Positions 51,764 to 60,791 of a stretch of DNA of 64,000 nt are shown here, piece by piece. Under the pieces are notes generated by a model, which was not told the DNA's origin, ran no database searches, and saw only the letters and a list, made by a program, of their open reading frames with translations. The translations under genes were made by a program, and so were the position numbers. Positions within the stretch are counted from its first letter, which is position 1, and every line of letters starts with the position of its first letter. Source of the stretch: Variovorax sp037204085 (lineage in GTDB: Bacteria > Pseudomonadota > Gammaproteobacteria > Burkholderiales > Burkholderiaceae_C); the NCBI RefSeq assembly GCF_037204085.1, contig NZ_JBBCBW010000014.1:1-64000 (forward strand), in the 5' to 3' direction.

Positions 51764-52732
51764 ATGGCCTCGTTACTCAAGACACTTCTTCTCGGTGCGT
51801 CGATTGCCTTGACCGGCGCCGGCGCGCATGCCGACAACACGCCCGTGCGGCTGGTCATCGGCTTTCCGCCGGGCGGCGCGCTCGACAACCTGGCGCGCTC
51901 GCTGGCCGAGGACTTGCGCACGGCCTTGGGTGAGTCCGTGCTGGTGGAGAACCGCCCCGGCGCGTCGAGCCGGATTTCCATCGAAGCCGTCAAGGCCTCG
52001 CGGCCCGATGGCCGCACCATCCTGCTCGGCAGCACGCCGCCGTTCGTGCTTTTTCCGATGACCTATTCGCGGCTGAACTACGACGCCGAGAAGGACTTCA
52101 TCCCCATTGCGCACCTGGCGTATGTGCCCAGCGTCATTTCCGCGGGCGCGAACCAGCCGTTCAAGACCGTTCCCGAATACGTTGCGTGGCTCAAGAAGAA
52201 CCCGACCGGCGGCAGCGTGGGGTTGACGAACCTCGGAGGCGGGCTGCACTTCAGCGTGCTGCAGTTGTCCAAGGCCATCGGCGTGCCGCTCGCACCGGTG
52301 ACCTACAGGGGCGGCGCGCCGCTTGCAACCGACATCGTCGGCGCCCACGTGCCGGTGGGCACCGATGCGCTGGCCAGCCAGCTCGAGCTCCACCGCGCGG
52401 GCAAGCTGCGGATACTGGGCGTAGCGGGAACCAAGCGCGTGAGCTGGCTGCCCGATGTTCCGACCATCAAGGAAGCGGGCTACGACGCGTTCGACCGCGC
52501 CAACGCTTCCTACGCCGCATTCGTGCCGGCCGGCACGCCCAAGGAGATGGTTGCAAAGCTGGAGGCCGCCTTCGTCGCCGCCATGCGCAAGCCGCAAGTC
52601 CGCGCGCAGGTCGATCGCATGGGCCTGGAGCCGACGGGGCTTTCCGGCGCGGAAACGAAGCGGATCATGGACGAGGACCGCGTGTACTGGCGTCCCATCG
52701 TCAAGGCGTCGGGGTTCAAGAGCGAAGACTGA
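51764..52732 (+). CDS. Bug/TctC-family periplasmic solute-binding protein
   Basis: A 322-residue exported protein. A signal peptide ends GAGAHA-D near residue 23. The mature protein opens TPVRLVIGFPPGGALDNLAR, and VENRPGASSRI appears near residue 67, both standard for Bug proteins. A CAGG-rich site precedes the ATG. It follows the amidase gene by 51 bases and is probably co-transcribed, so the ligand may be the amide substrate or its acid product. No membrane partner is encoded here. Confidence 0.93.
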   Translation: MASLLKTLLLGASIALTGAGAHADNTPVRLVIGFPPGGALDNLARSLAEDLRTALGESVLVENRPGASSRISIEAVKASRPDGRTILLGSTPPFVLFPMTYSRLNYDAEKDFIPIAHLAYVPSVISAGANQPFKTVPEYVAWLKKNPTGGSVGLTNLGGGLHFSVLQLSKAIGVPLAPVTYRGGAPLATDIVGAHVPVGTDALASQLELHRAGKLRILGVAGTKRVSWLPDVPTIKEAGYDAFDRANASYAAFVPAGTPKEMVAKLEAAFVAAMRKPQVRAQVDRMGLEPTGLSGAETKRIMDEDRVYWRPIVKASGFKSED

Positions 52733-52735
52733 GGG

Positions 52736-54166
52736 GTGGCGGCCGACGATGCGGACAAGGCGGGCTGGCCGGTGCTCGCCGCCGCCAGTGCGGGCGCGCT
52801 GCTGTGCTTTCTCAATCTCAGCGCGCTCAATGTCGCGTTGCCCGCCGTGGCACGCAGCCTTCATGCATCGCCCACGCAGGCGAGCTGGATCCTGCTGTCC
52901 TACATGCTGGTCAGCACGGTCTGCATCCTGAGCTTCGGGCGGCTGGCCGACCTGTGGGGGCGCCGCCGGCTCTTTCTTGCCGGTCTCGCGCTTTTCGTGG
53001 CCGCCTGCGCGGCATGCGCCCTGGCACCTACCGCCGGATTCATGCTGGCAAGCCGCATCGGACAGGCCGTGGGAGCGGCCGGCGTCATGGCCAATGCCAG
53101 CGCATTGGTGAGCGATGCGTTCGGCCGCCGCAAGATGGGCCTGGCGCTTGGCGTCCTTGCCATGGTTGCGGCCCTGGCGCAGGTCGTGGGGCCATTGGCC
53201 GGGGGCTTCGTGGTGTCGTGGTGGGGGTGGCGCGTTCTTTTCATGCTCAACGTGCCTCTGGGGCTTTGCGTGCTGGCGTGGTCCTGCAAGGTGCTGCCGG
53301 CAAGCCCGATGGTTCAGGCGGAGCGTTTCGACCTCGCGGGCGCGGCGCTTTCCTTCGCCGGCATCGGCTGCGTGATCTATGCGCTCTCGATGGCGGGACC
53401 CCGCGGATGGACGAGCACGCCGGTGTGGGCCTTCATGCTCGCAGGCGCTGTGGCCGTCGTGCTTTTCTGCGGCGTGCAGATGCGCGTGGCCAGCCCGCTG
53501 GTCGACCCGTCGCTGTTCACCGACCGGGGCCGGCGGACGGCCTACGCGGGCATCCTGCTTCTTTCGATGACGCAAGCCGCGCCCTTGCTGCTGGTGGCGC
53601 TGTATCTGCAGGCTTGCGCAGGCCTGGCGGCCTCGGAGGCGGGTCTGCGCATCGCACCGGTGGCCGTGGGCATGTTGATGGCCGCGCCGGTGGCGGGCAT
53701 TCTGCTGCGGCGCTTTCGGGCGGAAACTCTTTGCGTGGGCGCCATGCTGCTCGCCGGATGCGCATTGGCGTTCCTGGGCGCGCTGCTGCGGCCAGAAATG
53801 GGGGGCATGCAGTTGTCCATCGGCCTGTGGGCGCTCGGCCTGGGTATCGGCAGCTTCGTCACGCCGAACAATGCGTCGATCCTCCAGAGCGTGGCTCCGG
53901 TGCGGCGCGGAATCGCAAACGGTGTGCGATCGACCTTGCAGAACACCGGCATCATGGTGGGAACCGCGCTCGCGCTGAGCATGGCGCTGGCGGGTCTTTC
54001 CCCGGGTTCGCAGCGCACGATTCTTGGCAACGGCGGCGCAACGCTTTCGACTGCAGACGTGGCCGCCTTTACGCGGGGTGCCGGCAGCGCGCTGTTCCTG
54101 CTGGCGGTGCTTTGCCTTGCGGGCGCGGTGCTGATCGCATGCAGCCGCACACCGCACCCGGATTGA
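52736..54166 (+). CDS. MFS transporter, DHA2 (14-helix) type
   Basis: A 476-residue multidrug-type major facilitator, GTG start at 52736 preceded by GACTGAGG and 3 bases after the Bug gene. The conserved loop GRLADLWGRRR is near residue 70 and the helix-5 segment AQVVGPLAGG near 145. Length and the run of about 14 hydrophobic segments fit the EmrB/QacA type. Substrate unknown. It shares the amidase transcript and may export a toxic intermediate or a related compound. Confidence 0.92.
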   Translation: MAADDADKAGWPVLAAASAGALLCFLNLSALNVALPAVARSLHASPTQASWILLSYMLVSTVCILSFGRLADLWGRRRLFLAGLALFVAACAACALAPTAGFMLASRIGQAVGAAGVMANASALVSDAFGRRKMGLALGVLAMVAALAQVVGPLAGGFVVSWWGWRVLFMLNVPLGLCVLAWSCKVLPASPMVQAERFDLAGAALSFAGIGCVIYALSMAGPRGWTSTPVWAFMLAGAVAVVLFCGVQMRVASPLVDPSLFTDRGRRTAYAGILLLSMTQAAPLLLVALYLQACAGLAASEAGLRIAPVAVGMLMAAPVAGILLRRFRAETLCVGAMLLAGCALAFLGALLRPEMGGMQLSIGLWALGLGIGSFVTPNNASILQSVAPVRRGIANGVRSTLQNTGIMVGTALALSMALAGLSPGSQRTILGNGGATLSTADVAAFTRGAGSALFLLAVLCLAGAVLIACSRTPHPD

Positions 54167-54208
54167 CCTCCGTGCACAATTGGCCGCATCTCGATCCTCT
54201 CTCAGTGA

Positions 54209-55285
54209 ATGCGAATACACGAACTCAAGCAACGGCTGCGGGAAGCCGGCGCGGGCCCCAGCCACGAGCAGCGCATCTTGCGGCTGTGGTCGCACGCGCT
54301 GCCGCGCAACAGCGGCAGGCGCCTGCCTGGGAGCTTCTTTCCGTCTTCGCTGCTCGAAGCCCTGCCGTCCATTGAAGCCGAGCTTGCGGGGCTGGCGCGC
54401 ATCCACACCGTGCATCCCGGCGCCGATGGGTCCGAGCGGCTGCTCGTTGCCCTGGCGGACGGCCAGACCGTGGAGAGCGTGCTGCTGCCTCGCGATGGCC
54501 TGTGCGTGTCGTCGCAGGTCGGCTGCGCCGTGGGGTGCCAGTTCTGCATGACCGGCCGGGACGGCTTGCTGCGCCAGGTGGGAAGCGCCGAGATCATTGC
54601 CCAGGTCGCCCTTGCGCGCATGCGACGGCCCGTGCGCAAGGTGGTGTTCATGGGCATGGGCGAACCGGCCCACAACCTGGACAACGTGCTGGAAGCCATC
54701 GAGCTGCTCGGCACGGTGGGCAACATCGGCCACAAGAACCTGGTGTTCTCCACCGTGGGCGACGCGCGCGTGTTCGAGCGCCTGCCGCAAGAACGCGTGC
54801 GCCCCGCGCTGGCGCTTTCGCTGCACACCACCAAGCCCGAACTGCGCAAGAAGCTCCTGCCGCGCGCGCCGGGCATCACGCCAGAAGAACTGGTCGACGC
54901 GGGCGAGCGCTATGCACGAGCCACCGGCTACCCCATTCAATACCAGTGGACGCTGCTCGAAGGCGTCAACGACGGGCCGGACGAGATCGAAGGCATCGTC
55001 AGGCTGCTGTCCGGCAAGTACGGCGTGCTGAACATGATTCCCTTCAACGCAGTGGACGGCGTGGCGTTCAGCCGCCCGTCGTGGGAGCGCTGCAAGGAGA
55101 TGGCCCGCACGCTGCACCAGCGCGGCATCCTCACCAAGCTGCGCAACTCGGCCGGGCAAGACATCGACGGCGGCTGCGGCCAACTGAGGGCACGCGTCTC
55201 AGAGGTGCCGGTGCGGTTGGAGCGGGCGAACCGCAATCCCGCCAATCTTGTTACTCCCGGTCTTCGGCCTGCGGCGCCAAACTGA
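54209..55285 (+). CDS. RlmN-like radical SAM methyltransferase paralogue
   Basis: A 358-residue protein of the RlmN/Cfr class that methylates an adenine carbon in 23S rRNA and tRNA. The radical SAM motif CAVGCQFCMTG is near residue 109 and GMGEPAHNLDNV near 150. Both catalytic cysteines have counterparts: one in GGCGQLR near residue 325 and one in the motif region. The N-terminal accessory domain is short, and the protein differs from housekeeping RlmN in IQYQWTLLEGVND. The genome probably has a separate true RlmN; here I call a paralogue. It stands alone between the MFS and DUF899 genes. Confidence 0.85.
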   Translation: MRIHELKQRLREAGAGPSHEQRILRLWSHALPRNSGRRLPGSFFPSSLLEALPSIEAELAGLARIHTVHPGADGSERLLVALADGQTVESVLLPRDGLCVSSQVGCAVGCQFCMTGRDGLLRQVGSAEIIAQVALARMRRPVRKVVFMGMGEPAHNLDNVLEAIELLGTVGNIGHKNLVFSTVGDARVFERLPQERVRPALALSLHTTKPELRKKLLPRAPGITPEELVDAGERYARATGYPIQYQWTLLEGVNDGPDEIEGIVRLLSGKYGVLNMIPFNAVDGVAFSRPSWERCKEMARTLHQRGILTKLRNSAGQDIDGGCGQLRARVSEVPVRLERANRNPANLVTPGLRPAAPN

Positions 55286-55377
55286 CTCCTGGCCGCCGAC
55301 GAGCGGTGAGCAAACAGCGGACAAATCGCGCTTCGGCCACGGGGCAGGGGAGTCCGCCAACCCAGGAGATTCGAGCA

Positions 55378-56172
55378 ATGACTGCATCCACCGAGAACGG
55401 ACCCAAAGACGCACGCCCCGCCATGAACACGCCTCCCGTCGTGTCGCCCAAGGCATGGCAAGCCGCCTACGAAAAGCTGCTGGTAAAGGAAAAAGCACAA
55501 ACCCGCGCGCGCGATGCCCTGGCCGCCGAGCGCCGGCGAATGCCATGGATGGTCGTGGAGAAGACCTATGCCTTCGAAGGGCCTAGGGGCAAGGCCAGCT
55601 TGGCAGACCTGTTCGAAGGACGGCGCCAGTTGATCGTGTACCGAGCCTTCTTCGAGCCCGGCGTGTTTGGCTGGCCGGAGCACGCCTGCCGGGGCTGCTC
55701 GATGGTGGCCGACCAGGTGGCCCATGTGGCCCACCTGAACGCACGCGACACCACGCTCGTGTTCGTCTCGCGCGCGCCCCAGCAGGACATTGCGCGGCTC
55801 CAGGCGCGCATGGGCTGGCAGATACCGTGGTTCACGCTCACCGACAGTTTCGATGCCGACTTCGGCGTGGACGAATGGCACGGCACGAACGTGTTCTACC
55901 GCGACGGCGGCCGCGTGTTCCGAACCTACTTCCTGAACAACCGCGGCGACGAGCAGATGGGCAACACCTGGAACTACCTCGACATCACGCCGCTGGGCCG
56001 CCAGGAGGTGTGGGAAGACTCGCCCGGGGGCTACCCGCAGACGCCGACCTACAAGTGGTGGAACTGGCACGACAGCTATACCGCCGATGCCGTGTCCGAC
56101 AAGAAATGGGCCGAGGTGTCGGCCGCGGGCGAGGCGGCGTTCCGGGAGCAGAGCGCACGCGCCAAGTCTTGA
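55378..56172 (+). CDS. DUF899 family thioredoxin-like protein
   Basis: A 264-residue protein with AGGAG before the ATG. The family features are VVSPKAWQAAYEKLLVKEK near residue 20, PGVFGWPEHACRGCSMVADQ near 95 with a C-x2-C pair, and FHRYFLNNRG-like FRTYFLNNRGDEQMGNTW near 180. The fold is related to thioredoxin/AhpC and the CxxC may be redox-active. Biochemical role not established. It is in the same direction as the RlmN-like gene but separated by 92 bases. Confidence 0.88.
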   Translation: MTASTENGPKDARPAMNTPPVVSPKAWQAAYEKLLVKEKAQTRARDALAAERRRMPWMVVEKTYAFEGPRGKASLADLFEGRRQLIVYRAFFEPGVFGWPEHACRGCSMVADQVAHVAHLNARDTTLVFVSRAPQQDIARLQARMGWQIPWFTLTDSFDADFGVDEWHGTNVFYRDGGRVFRTYFLNNRGDEQMGNTWNYLDITPLGRQEVWEDSPGGYPQTPTYKWWNWHDSYTADAVSDKKWAEVSAAGEAAFREQSARAKS

Positions 56173-56200
56173 CGCGGCTTCGAGGGCTCGCCTTTTCGCG

Positions 56201-56623
56201 CTACTTCGACGAGCCTTGCTTGGCCATCCTCGTCCAGCGCTGGTCGGTGTGCCTCCCCGCATATTCCTGGTCGATCTCGTCGATCAAGGCATCGGCGTTC
56301 TTCGGGTCCACCGCTGCCAGGATCGCGTCGATCTTGGCCTCCATGCGGTCGTCGCCTTCCTTCGATTGCGGAGAGCCGACATACAGAAGAAACGCCAGTC
56401 CGCCGATCTGCCAGATGAGCTGCAGGAACTCGGACTGCCAGTTTTCCAGCGTGTCTCTCGACATCTGGATGAGGTAGCCCGACATCTCCGGCGGAGCGCC
56501 GAAATTCTTCTGCTCGTCCACATACGCGAACCAGCCGAAGACCCAGTGCCCGATCAACGACAAGAGAAAGAAGCCAAGGGTGACCCAGCCATAGCCGTAC
56601 AGTTTCCAGATGGATTTCTTCAT
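56201..56623 (-). CDS. Small membrane protein, DUF6766-like
   Basis: A 140-residue protein with two membrane helices (YGWVTLGFFLLSLIGHWVFG and FLQLIWQIGGLAFLLYVG) flanking a loop with EMSGYLIQMSRDTLENWQSE. This pattern matches DUF6766 as I recall it. The soluble C terminus is acidic and helical. Its start overlaps the stop of the low-affinity iron permease gene (ATGA), so the two are coupled. Function unknown; membrane stress proteins of this type often lie near USP or permease genes. Confidence 0.7.
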   Translation of the reverse strand: MKKSIWKLYGYGWVTLGFFLLSLIGHWVFGWFAYVDEQKNFGAPPEMSGYLIQMSRDTLENWQSEFLQLIWQIGGLAFLLYVGSPQSKEGDDRMEAKIDAILAAVDPKNADALIDEIDQEYAGRHTDQRWTRMAKQGSSK

Positions 56624-57105
56624 GTAGTGCTTTCCGCTCGAGTTGCTGTTTCAGAGGCGTCCTTGTGGGCGCGGCGCGCACGCTCATCCCGTGTCTTGTC
56701 CAGGGCCGCATGGCTCTTCTTCGCAGCCGCTTCGCACTTTTCGTGGAGCACGGCCAGCTCCTTGTCGGTGAGCTTCTCGATGCCGATGAACTCGTCGCCC
56801 GCTGCGGACGAGCGAATCAGCTCGTCCAGCTTGGTCTGAAGCGCAACCCCGTCGCGGTTTTGCGTGTTCTGGATCAGGAACACCATGAGGAAGGTGACGA
56901 TGGTGGTGCCGGTGTTGATGGTCAGCTGCCAGTTTTCCGAAAATTGGAAGAAGGGACCTGAGGCCGCCCAGGCAACAACCAGCGCGATGCAAAGCAGAAA
57001 GGCGAATGGACTGCCGGCTGCGCGCGCCGTGGCATTCGCAAAGGTTGCAAAGAACTTGTCCATGCGCAAAGGGTGCTGCATCGGCAGCGGCGGGGCGTCA
57101 TCCAT
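56620..57105 (-). CDS. Low-affinity iron permease family protein
   Basis: A 161-residue membrane protein from the ATG at 57105 (57063 gives a shorter form beginning MDKFFATFANATARAAG). Two helices, PFAFLLCIALVVAWAASGPF and INTGTTIVTFLMVFLIQN, are followed by the family segment TQNRDGVALQTKLDELIR and a basic coiled-coil tail. The name comes from fungal Fet4 relatives; transport has not been shown for short bacterial members. It is coupled to the DUF6766-like gene and divergent from the DUF2231 gene. Confidence 0.85.
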   Translation of the reverse strand: MDDAPPLPMQHPLRMDKFFATFANATARAAGSPFAFLLCIALVVAWAASGPFFQFSENWQLTINTGTTIVTFLMVFLIQNTQNRDGVALQTKLDELIRSSAAGDEFIGIEKLTDKELAVLHEKCEAAAKKSHAALDKTRDERARRAHKDASETATRAESTT

Positions 57106-57299
57106 CGCCCATAAAACGGGGTTGAAAATTCCGCTTGAGCATGTGAGCGGCCAGCCATTTGCAGGCAGTGCCGCGCGGGCGGGCCTGAGCCTTGGAGTAG
57201 GAAAGTACCGACCCGCTCTGGCGGCTGTTGCTTGCGCGGGCGGAACTCGGTTGTGGCTCACATACCGGCTTTAGCGGCTTCAGCCAATGGAGGTGACCC

Positions 57300-57788
57300 A
57301 TGCACGCAAGAGCTCGTCTACTCGGCCATCCGGTACACCAGATGCTGGTGGTGTTTCCGCTCGGGCTTCTCGCCACGGCGGTGGTGTTCGACATCGTCTA
57401 CCTGGTCGGAAACAGCCCGGTCATGGCGGCGGTCTCTTACTGGATGATTGCGGCGGGCCTTGTCGGCGGGCTTCTTGCCGCGCCTTTCGGCACCATCGAC
57501 TGGCTGGGCATTCCGGCGGGCACGCGGGCCAAGCGCATCGGCGCAATGCACGGCGGCGGCAATGTGCTCGTGCTGCTGCTGTTCGCGCTGAGCTTTTTCC
57601 TGCGCGACAGGGACTACGCCCCGGGCCTGGGGCAAATGGTGTGGGCCTTTGCGGGTGCGGCCATTGCAATGGTCACTGCCTGGCTCGGCGGCGAGCTGGT
57701 AGACCGGTTGGGCATAGGCGTCGATGAAGACGCCAGCATCAACGCGCCCAGCTCGCTGCACAAGCGGCACATTGCAGCCGGCAAGTAA
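57300..57788 (+). CDS. DUF2231 family membrane protein
   Basis: A 162-residue protein with four helices. It starts MHARARLLGHPVHQMLVVFP, where the GHP-x-H motif is the family hallmark, and contains GTRAKRIGAMHGGGNV in the middle loop. Members are small redox- or haem-linked membrane proteins of unknown function. TGGAGG precedes the ATG. Its upstream region of 194 bases is shared with the divergent permease gene and shows no clear operator. It converges on the hybrid kinase gene. Confidence 0.88.
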   Translation: MHARARLLGHPVHQMLVVFPLGLLATAVVFDIVYLVGNSPVMAAVSYWMIAAGLVGGLLAAPFGTIDWLGIPAGTRAKRIGAMHGGGNVLVLLLFALSFFLRDRDYAPGLGQMVWAFAGAAIAMVTAWLGGELVDRLGIGVDEDASINAPSSLHKRHIAAGK

Positions 57789-57820
57789 GCCGGCGCAGCG
57801 CACTCAGGCCGGCACTAGCG

Positions 57821-60421
57821 TCAAGCCTGGGCTCGTTCGGCCCTGTCGACCGACAGTGCAGCCTGCAGCACCTGGGCTTCTTCCACCGGTTTCACGAAGT
57901 GGCCGTCCATGCCGGCACGCATGCTTTTTTCGCGGTCGGCCGGCTGGCCGAATCCGGTCAGCGAAAAAATCTTGAGGGGCGCGGCTTCACCCAGTTCTTT
58001 TCGCAGCAGCGCGGCCAACTCGTAGCCGTCCATCACCGGCAGGCCGATGTCCAGAAAAGCGATCTCCGGCTTGAACGATGGAGCAAGCGTCAGGGCCGCG
58101 GCCGGGTCGTAGGCCACCCGCGCGTCGTGCCCATGTTCCCGGAAGATCGCGCCGAGCAGGTCCGCGGCATCCTGGTTGTCGTCCACGATCAACACCCTCC
58201 GGCGAAGGCCCGTGCCTCGCGAGATGGCCAGCGCCTTGGGCGCAACGGCTTTCAGCTGGTCGCTGGAGGGCAGGGGCAGGCGAACCGTGAACTCGCTGCC
58301 TTGTCCCGGCCCGGCGCTGCGGGCTTCCACCGTGCCGTTGTGCGCGGCAATCAGGCTCTTGACCAGCGCCAGGCCCACACCGAGCCCGCCCGCGGCGCGC
58401 TCGATGGTCTGCGCCCCCTGGTAGAACAGGTCGAAGACCTTGGGCAACGCGTCTGCTTCGATGCCCCGCCCGTTGTCGGTCACCGAGATCACCACGCTGC
58501 CTTCTTCCTGCCGCGCTTCCAGGCGGATGACGCCGCCCACGGGCGTATAGCGCGCGGCGTTCGTCAGCAGATTGCTGATCACCTGCGCCAGGCGCGTGGG
58601 GTCTCCATGCCAGAGCATCGCGCTGTCGGGATAGACGGCATTCAGCGTGTGCTGGCGCTGCTCCATCAGCACGCTCACCATTTCGACGGCCTTTGCCATC
58701 ACCGATGCCAGCGGGACTGTTTCTTCGCGCAGCGTCAACTTGCCCCGGGTCACGCGCGACACGTCCATCAGGTCGTCGACCAGCCGGATCAGGTGCTGCA
58801 CCTGGCGGTGGATGGCGTCCTGCTCCTTGGAGGTCTTGAGGTCTCCGCGTCGCTTCATCAACTCGAGCGCGGTGACGATCGGCGCCAGCGGGTTGCGAAG
58901 TTCGTGCCCGAGCACCGCAAGAAATTCGTCCTTCGCGCGGCTGGCGCGTTCGAGATCGCGCAGCAGCGCTTCGCGCTCGGCGCTCGCCCGCTCTTGCCCG
59001 CGCCGTGCGGCGACCAAGTCGGTCACGTCCACGGCAATCAGCATCAGGCCGTACAGGCGGTCGACCCGCTTCAGCGGCTGCACGCTGAGCTTGAAATAGC
59101 GTTCATCGAAGCGCCCGCTGCCGGCGCGCTCGACGAGTGTCAGGTGTTCTTCGGCCACGTAGGGGCGTCCCGATTCGAAGGCCTCGTCCAAGATGCGCAG
59201 CGTGTCGTCGCGCGCGCAAAGCTCGGGCAGTGCCTGCTCGTAGGTTTTTCCTTCGAGGTCGAACTTGCCCACCATCGACTTGTAGACATCGTTGGCCAGT
59301 TCGAACCGGTGTTCGGCGCCCACCAGCAAGGCCGCGGCAACAGGCGCCTGGCGCAGCAGGTCGTTTCGTTCGCTCTCGGCTTCCTCGCGCGCCACACGCT
59401 CCGTAACGTCGCGCGAAAAGCAGCGCGTGTAGCGCAGCACCCCGTTTTCGAATCGGCCGTTCGACTGGATGAGAACGTGCTTGATGGCGCCGTTCTTGCA
59501 GACGAGGCGGGCCGGATAGTTGCGCAGCGTTTCACCGCCACTGAGCCGCTTGAGAATGTCCTGGATGACTGGCTGGTCGAGATGAAAACGCGAAATGTGC
59601 TGGCCGATGTATTCGTCGGCGCTGTAGCCCAGCAGCTCGAGCTCCGCCCGGTTGGCCCAGAGGATCGTGCCGTCGGCCGCCACCTGGTGCAGGCCTTCCG
59701 CGGCGTTCTCCGCGAAGTCGGCCAGGTCGCGCTCGCGCGCACGCGTGGATTCTTCCGCCTGGCGCCGGCGCAGCACCTCGTCGTCGAGCGACAGCACCTT
59801 TTGCTGGAGCATCGCGATCTCGGCGGGCGCCATGATGGCCGTGCCGCCGATGGGTATCACCCGGGAATGCGCCTGGCACACATGGCGGAACACGGCGGCG
59901 TGCGCCGTGCCCGGGAATACGGAGAGCGGATAGCCGCAGAAAAGCTCGAACTCGCGCCGGGTGCCCAGGCGGTTCCAGTAGCCCTCCAGCAAGAGCGCAT
60001 CTTCATGCTTGCCGTCCGCGCAAAGAAGAGCGACCAGCTCGCCGTAGATGCGGAGCTTTCCGCGGCCTTGCAGTGTGTCGAGCAGGCCGCCGACCAGCTG
60101 GTTGAACAGGCGTTCGTCGGGCTTGCCGTTCAACACAATTTGCCCGAGCGCTTCCGCCGCGTCCACGAAGACGATGTTGTCGTCGGGGCAAACCCCGGAC
60201 AGGCGCATGCGGAAACTGCGGCGATGCGCCTCGGTGGCAAGAACCAGGGCGCAACCGCCTTCAGCCAGGGTTTCGGCCAGAAAGTCGGCTGCCGACGCGA
60301 TCAGGATTTTCTCGTCGTCGTAGAACTGCACCTGGTGTGCGCAGGAGGCGCCGGTGTCGCTGGCTGGGAGGAGATGAGCGCTCATGCCGCACATTTTCGT
60401 GCCTGTCCGACTCATCGGCAT
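57821..60421 (-). CDS. MEDS-PAS hybrid histidine kinase with C-terminal receiver
   Basis: An 866-residue soluble sensor kinase. A MEDS-type domain (DcmR-like; residues about 25-190, opening HQVQFYDDEKILIASAADFL) is followed by a coiled linker, two PAS domains (about 230-350 and 370-490), HisKA with phospho-acceptor His near 506 in LGHELRNPLAP, and HATPase_c with N box LTNAARYTP near 615 and DNGRGIEADAL near 645. A receiver has the acceptor Asp near 790 (FLDIGLPVMDGYE). No membrane helix is present, so a cytoplasmic signal is sensed. There is no adjacent output regulator. ATGs at 60394 and 60385 are alternative starts. Confidence 0.92.
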   Translation of the reverse strand: MPMSRTGTKMCGMSAHLLPASDTGASCAHQVQFYDDEKILIASAADFLAETLAEGGCALVLATEAHRRSFRMRLSGVCPDDNIVFVDAAEALGQIVLNGKPDERLFNQLVGGLLDTLQGRGKLRIYGELVALLCADGKHEDALLLEGYWNRLGTRREFELFCGYPLSVFPGTAHAAVFRHVCQAHSRVIPIGGTAIMAPAEIAMLQQKVLSLDDEVLRRRQAEESTRARERDLADFAENAAEGLHQVAADGTILWANRAELELLGYSADEYIGQHISRFHLDQPVIQDILKRLSGGETLRNYPARLVCKNGAIKHVLIQSNGRFENGVLRYTRCFSRDVTERVAREEAESERNDLLRQAPVAAALLVGAEHRFELANDVYKSMVGKFDLEGKTYEQALPELCARDDTLRILDEAFESGRPYVAEEHLTLVERAGSGRFDERYFKLSVQPLKRVDRLYGLMLIAVDVTDLVAARRGQERASAEREALLRDLERASRAKDEFLAVLGHELRNPLAPIVTALELMKRRGDLKTSKEQDAIHRQVQHLIRLVDDLMDVSRVTRGKLTLREETVPLASVMAKAVEMVSVLMEQRQHTLNAVYPDSAMLWHGDPTRLAQVISNLLTNAARYTPVGGVIRLEARQEEGSVVISVTDNGRGIEADALPKVFDLFYQGAQTIERAAGGLGVGLALVKSLIAAHNGTVEARSAGPGQGSEFTVRLPLPSSDQLKAVAPKALAISRGTGLRRRVLIVDDNQDAADLLGAIFREHGHDARVAYDPAAALTLAPSFKPEIAFLDIGLPVMDGYELAALLRKELGEAAPLKIFSLTGFGQPADREKSMRAGMDGHFVKPVEEAQVLQAALSVDRAERAQA

Positions 60422-60482
60422 ACATCACAGGACACTGTCCGACACGCGCTTTACAGGATAGGGCGTTCCGGCCCCCACTGAA

Positions 60483-60506
60483 TGCCGGACGCGCGTGCGT
60501 CCGGCA
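60483..60506 (-). terminator. Strong hairpin after the small lipoprotein gene
   Basis: Ten-base perfect stem TGCCGGACGC/GCGTCCGGCA with a four-base loop, 10 bases after the stop on the minus strand. No T run follows, so termination is uncertain. Confidence 0.4.
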
Positions 60507-60515
60507 ATTTCAGGA

Positions 60516-60653
60516 TCAGCAGTTGCCCTTCTTTGCCTGTCCGGGCGGGCATTGCTTGCCGTAGCCGCCGCCACCGTGTCCCGGGCCGTCGGTGTAGACA
60601 GCGCAGCCGCCGAGCATTGCGGTTGCGAAGAGTGCAGCGAGTAGTTTCTTCAT
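60516..60653 (-). CDS. 45-residue lipoprotein
   Basis: A complete small frame, ATG at 60653. It encodes a lipoprotein signal KKLLAALFATAMLGGC with Cys17 as lipid site, then a Gly/Tyr-rich stretch (GPGHGGGGYGKQCPPGQAKK) and a final Cys. The pattern of signal, lipobox and Gly-rich tail is found in many tiny proteobacterial lipoproteins, often envelope-stress related. AAAGG lies 8 bases before the start. It lies between the hybrid kinase gene and a Bug gene, all on the same strand. Confidence 0.75.
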   Translation of the reverse strand: MKKLLAALFATAMLGGCAVYTDGPGHGGGGYGKQCPPGQAKKGNC

Positions 60654-60791
60654 GGGGAGCCTTTCTATTTTGGAGTTCGAGCATAGCCAACTTGCTTCGG
60701 CGTCCAGCGGTCATCCGTAATATCGGCGTGTAGGACGTCGCGACGCCGGGCCTGAACGCCGAACCCCATGACAGGAAGACTCCGCCACGGC

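Noticed and set aside
51773..55183. A 1136-codon open frame on the minus strand
   Set aside because: It lies antisense to the Bug, MFS and RlmN-like genes, all of which have clear family motifs; the frame itself has low-complexity composition only.
60422..60460. GGACA-C-TGTCC repeat upstream of the hybrid kinase
   Set aside because: Arms of five bases are too short to stand out from chance in GC-rich DNA, and no regulator is adjacent.
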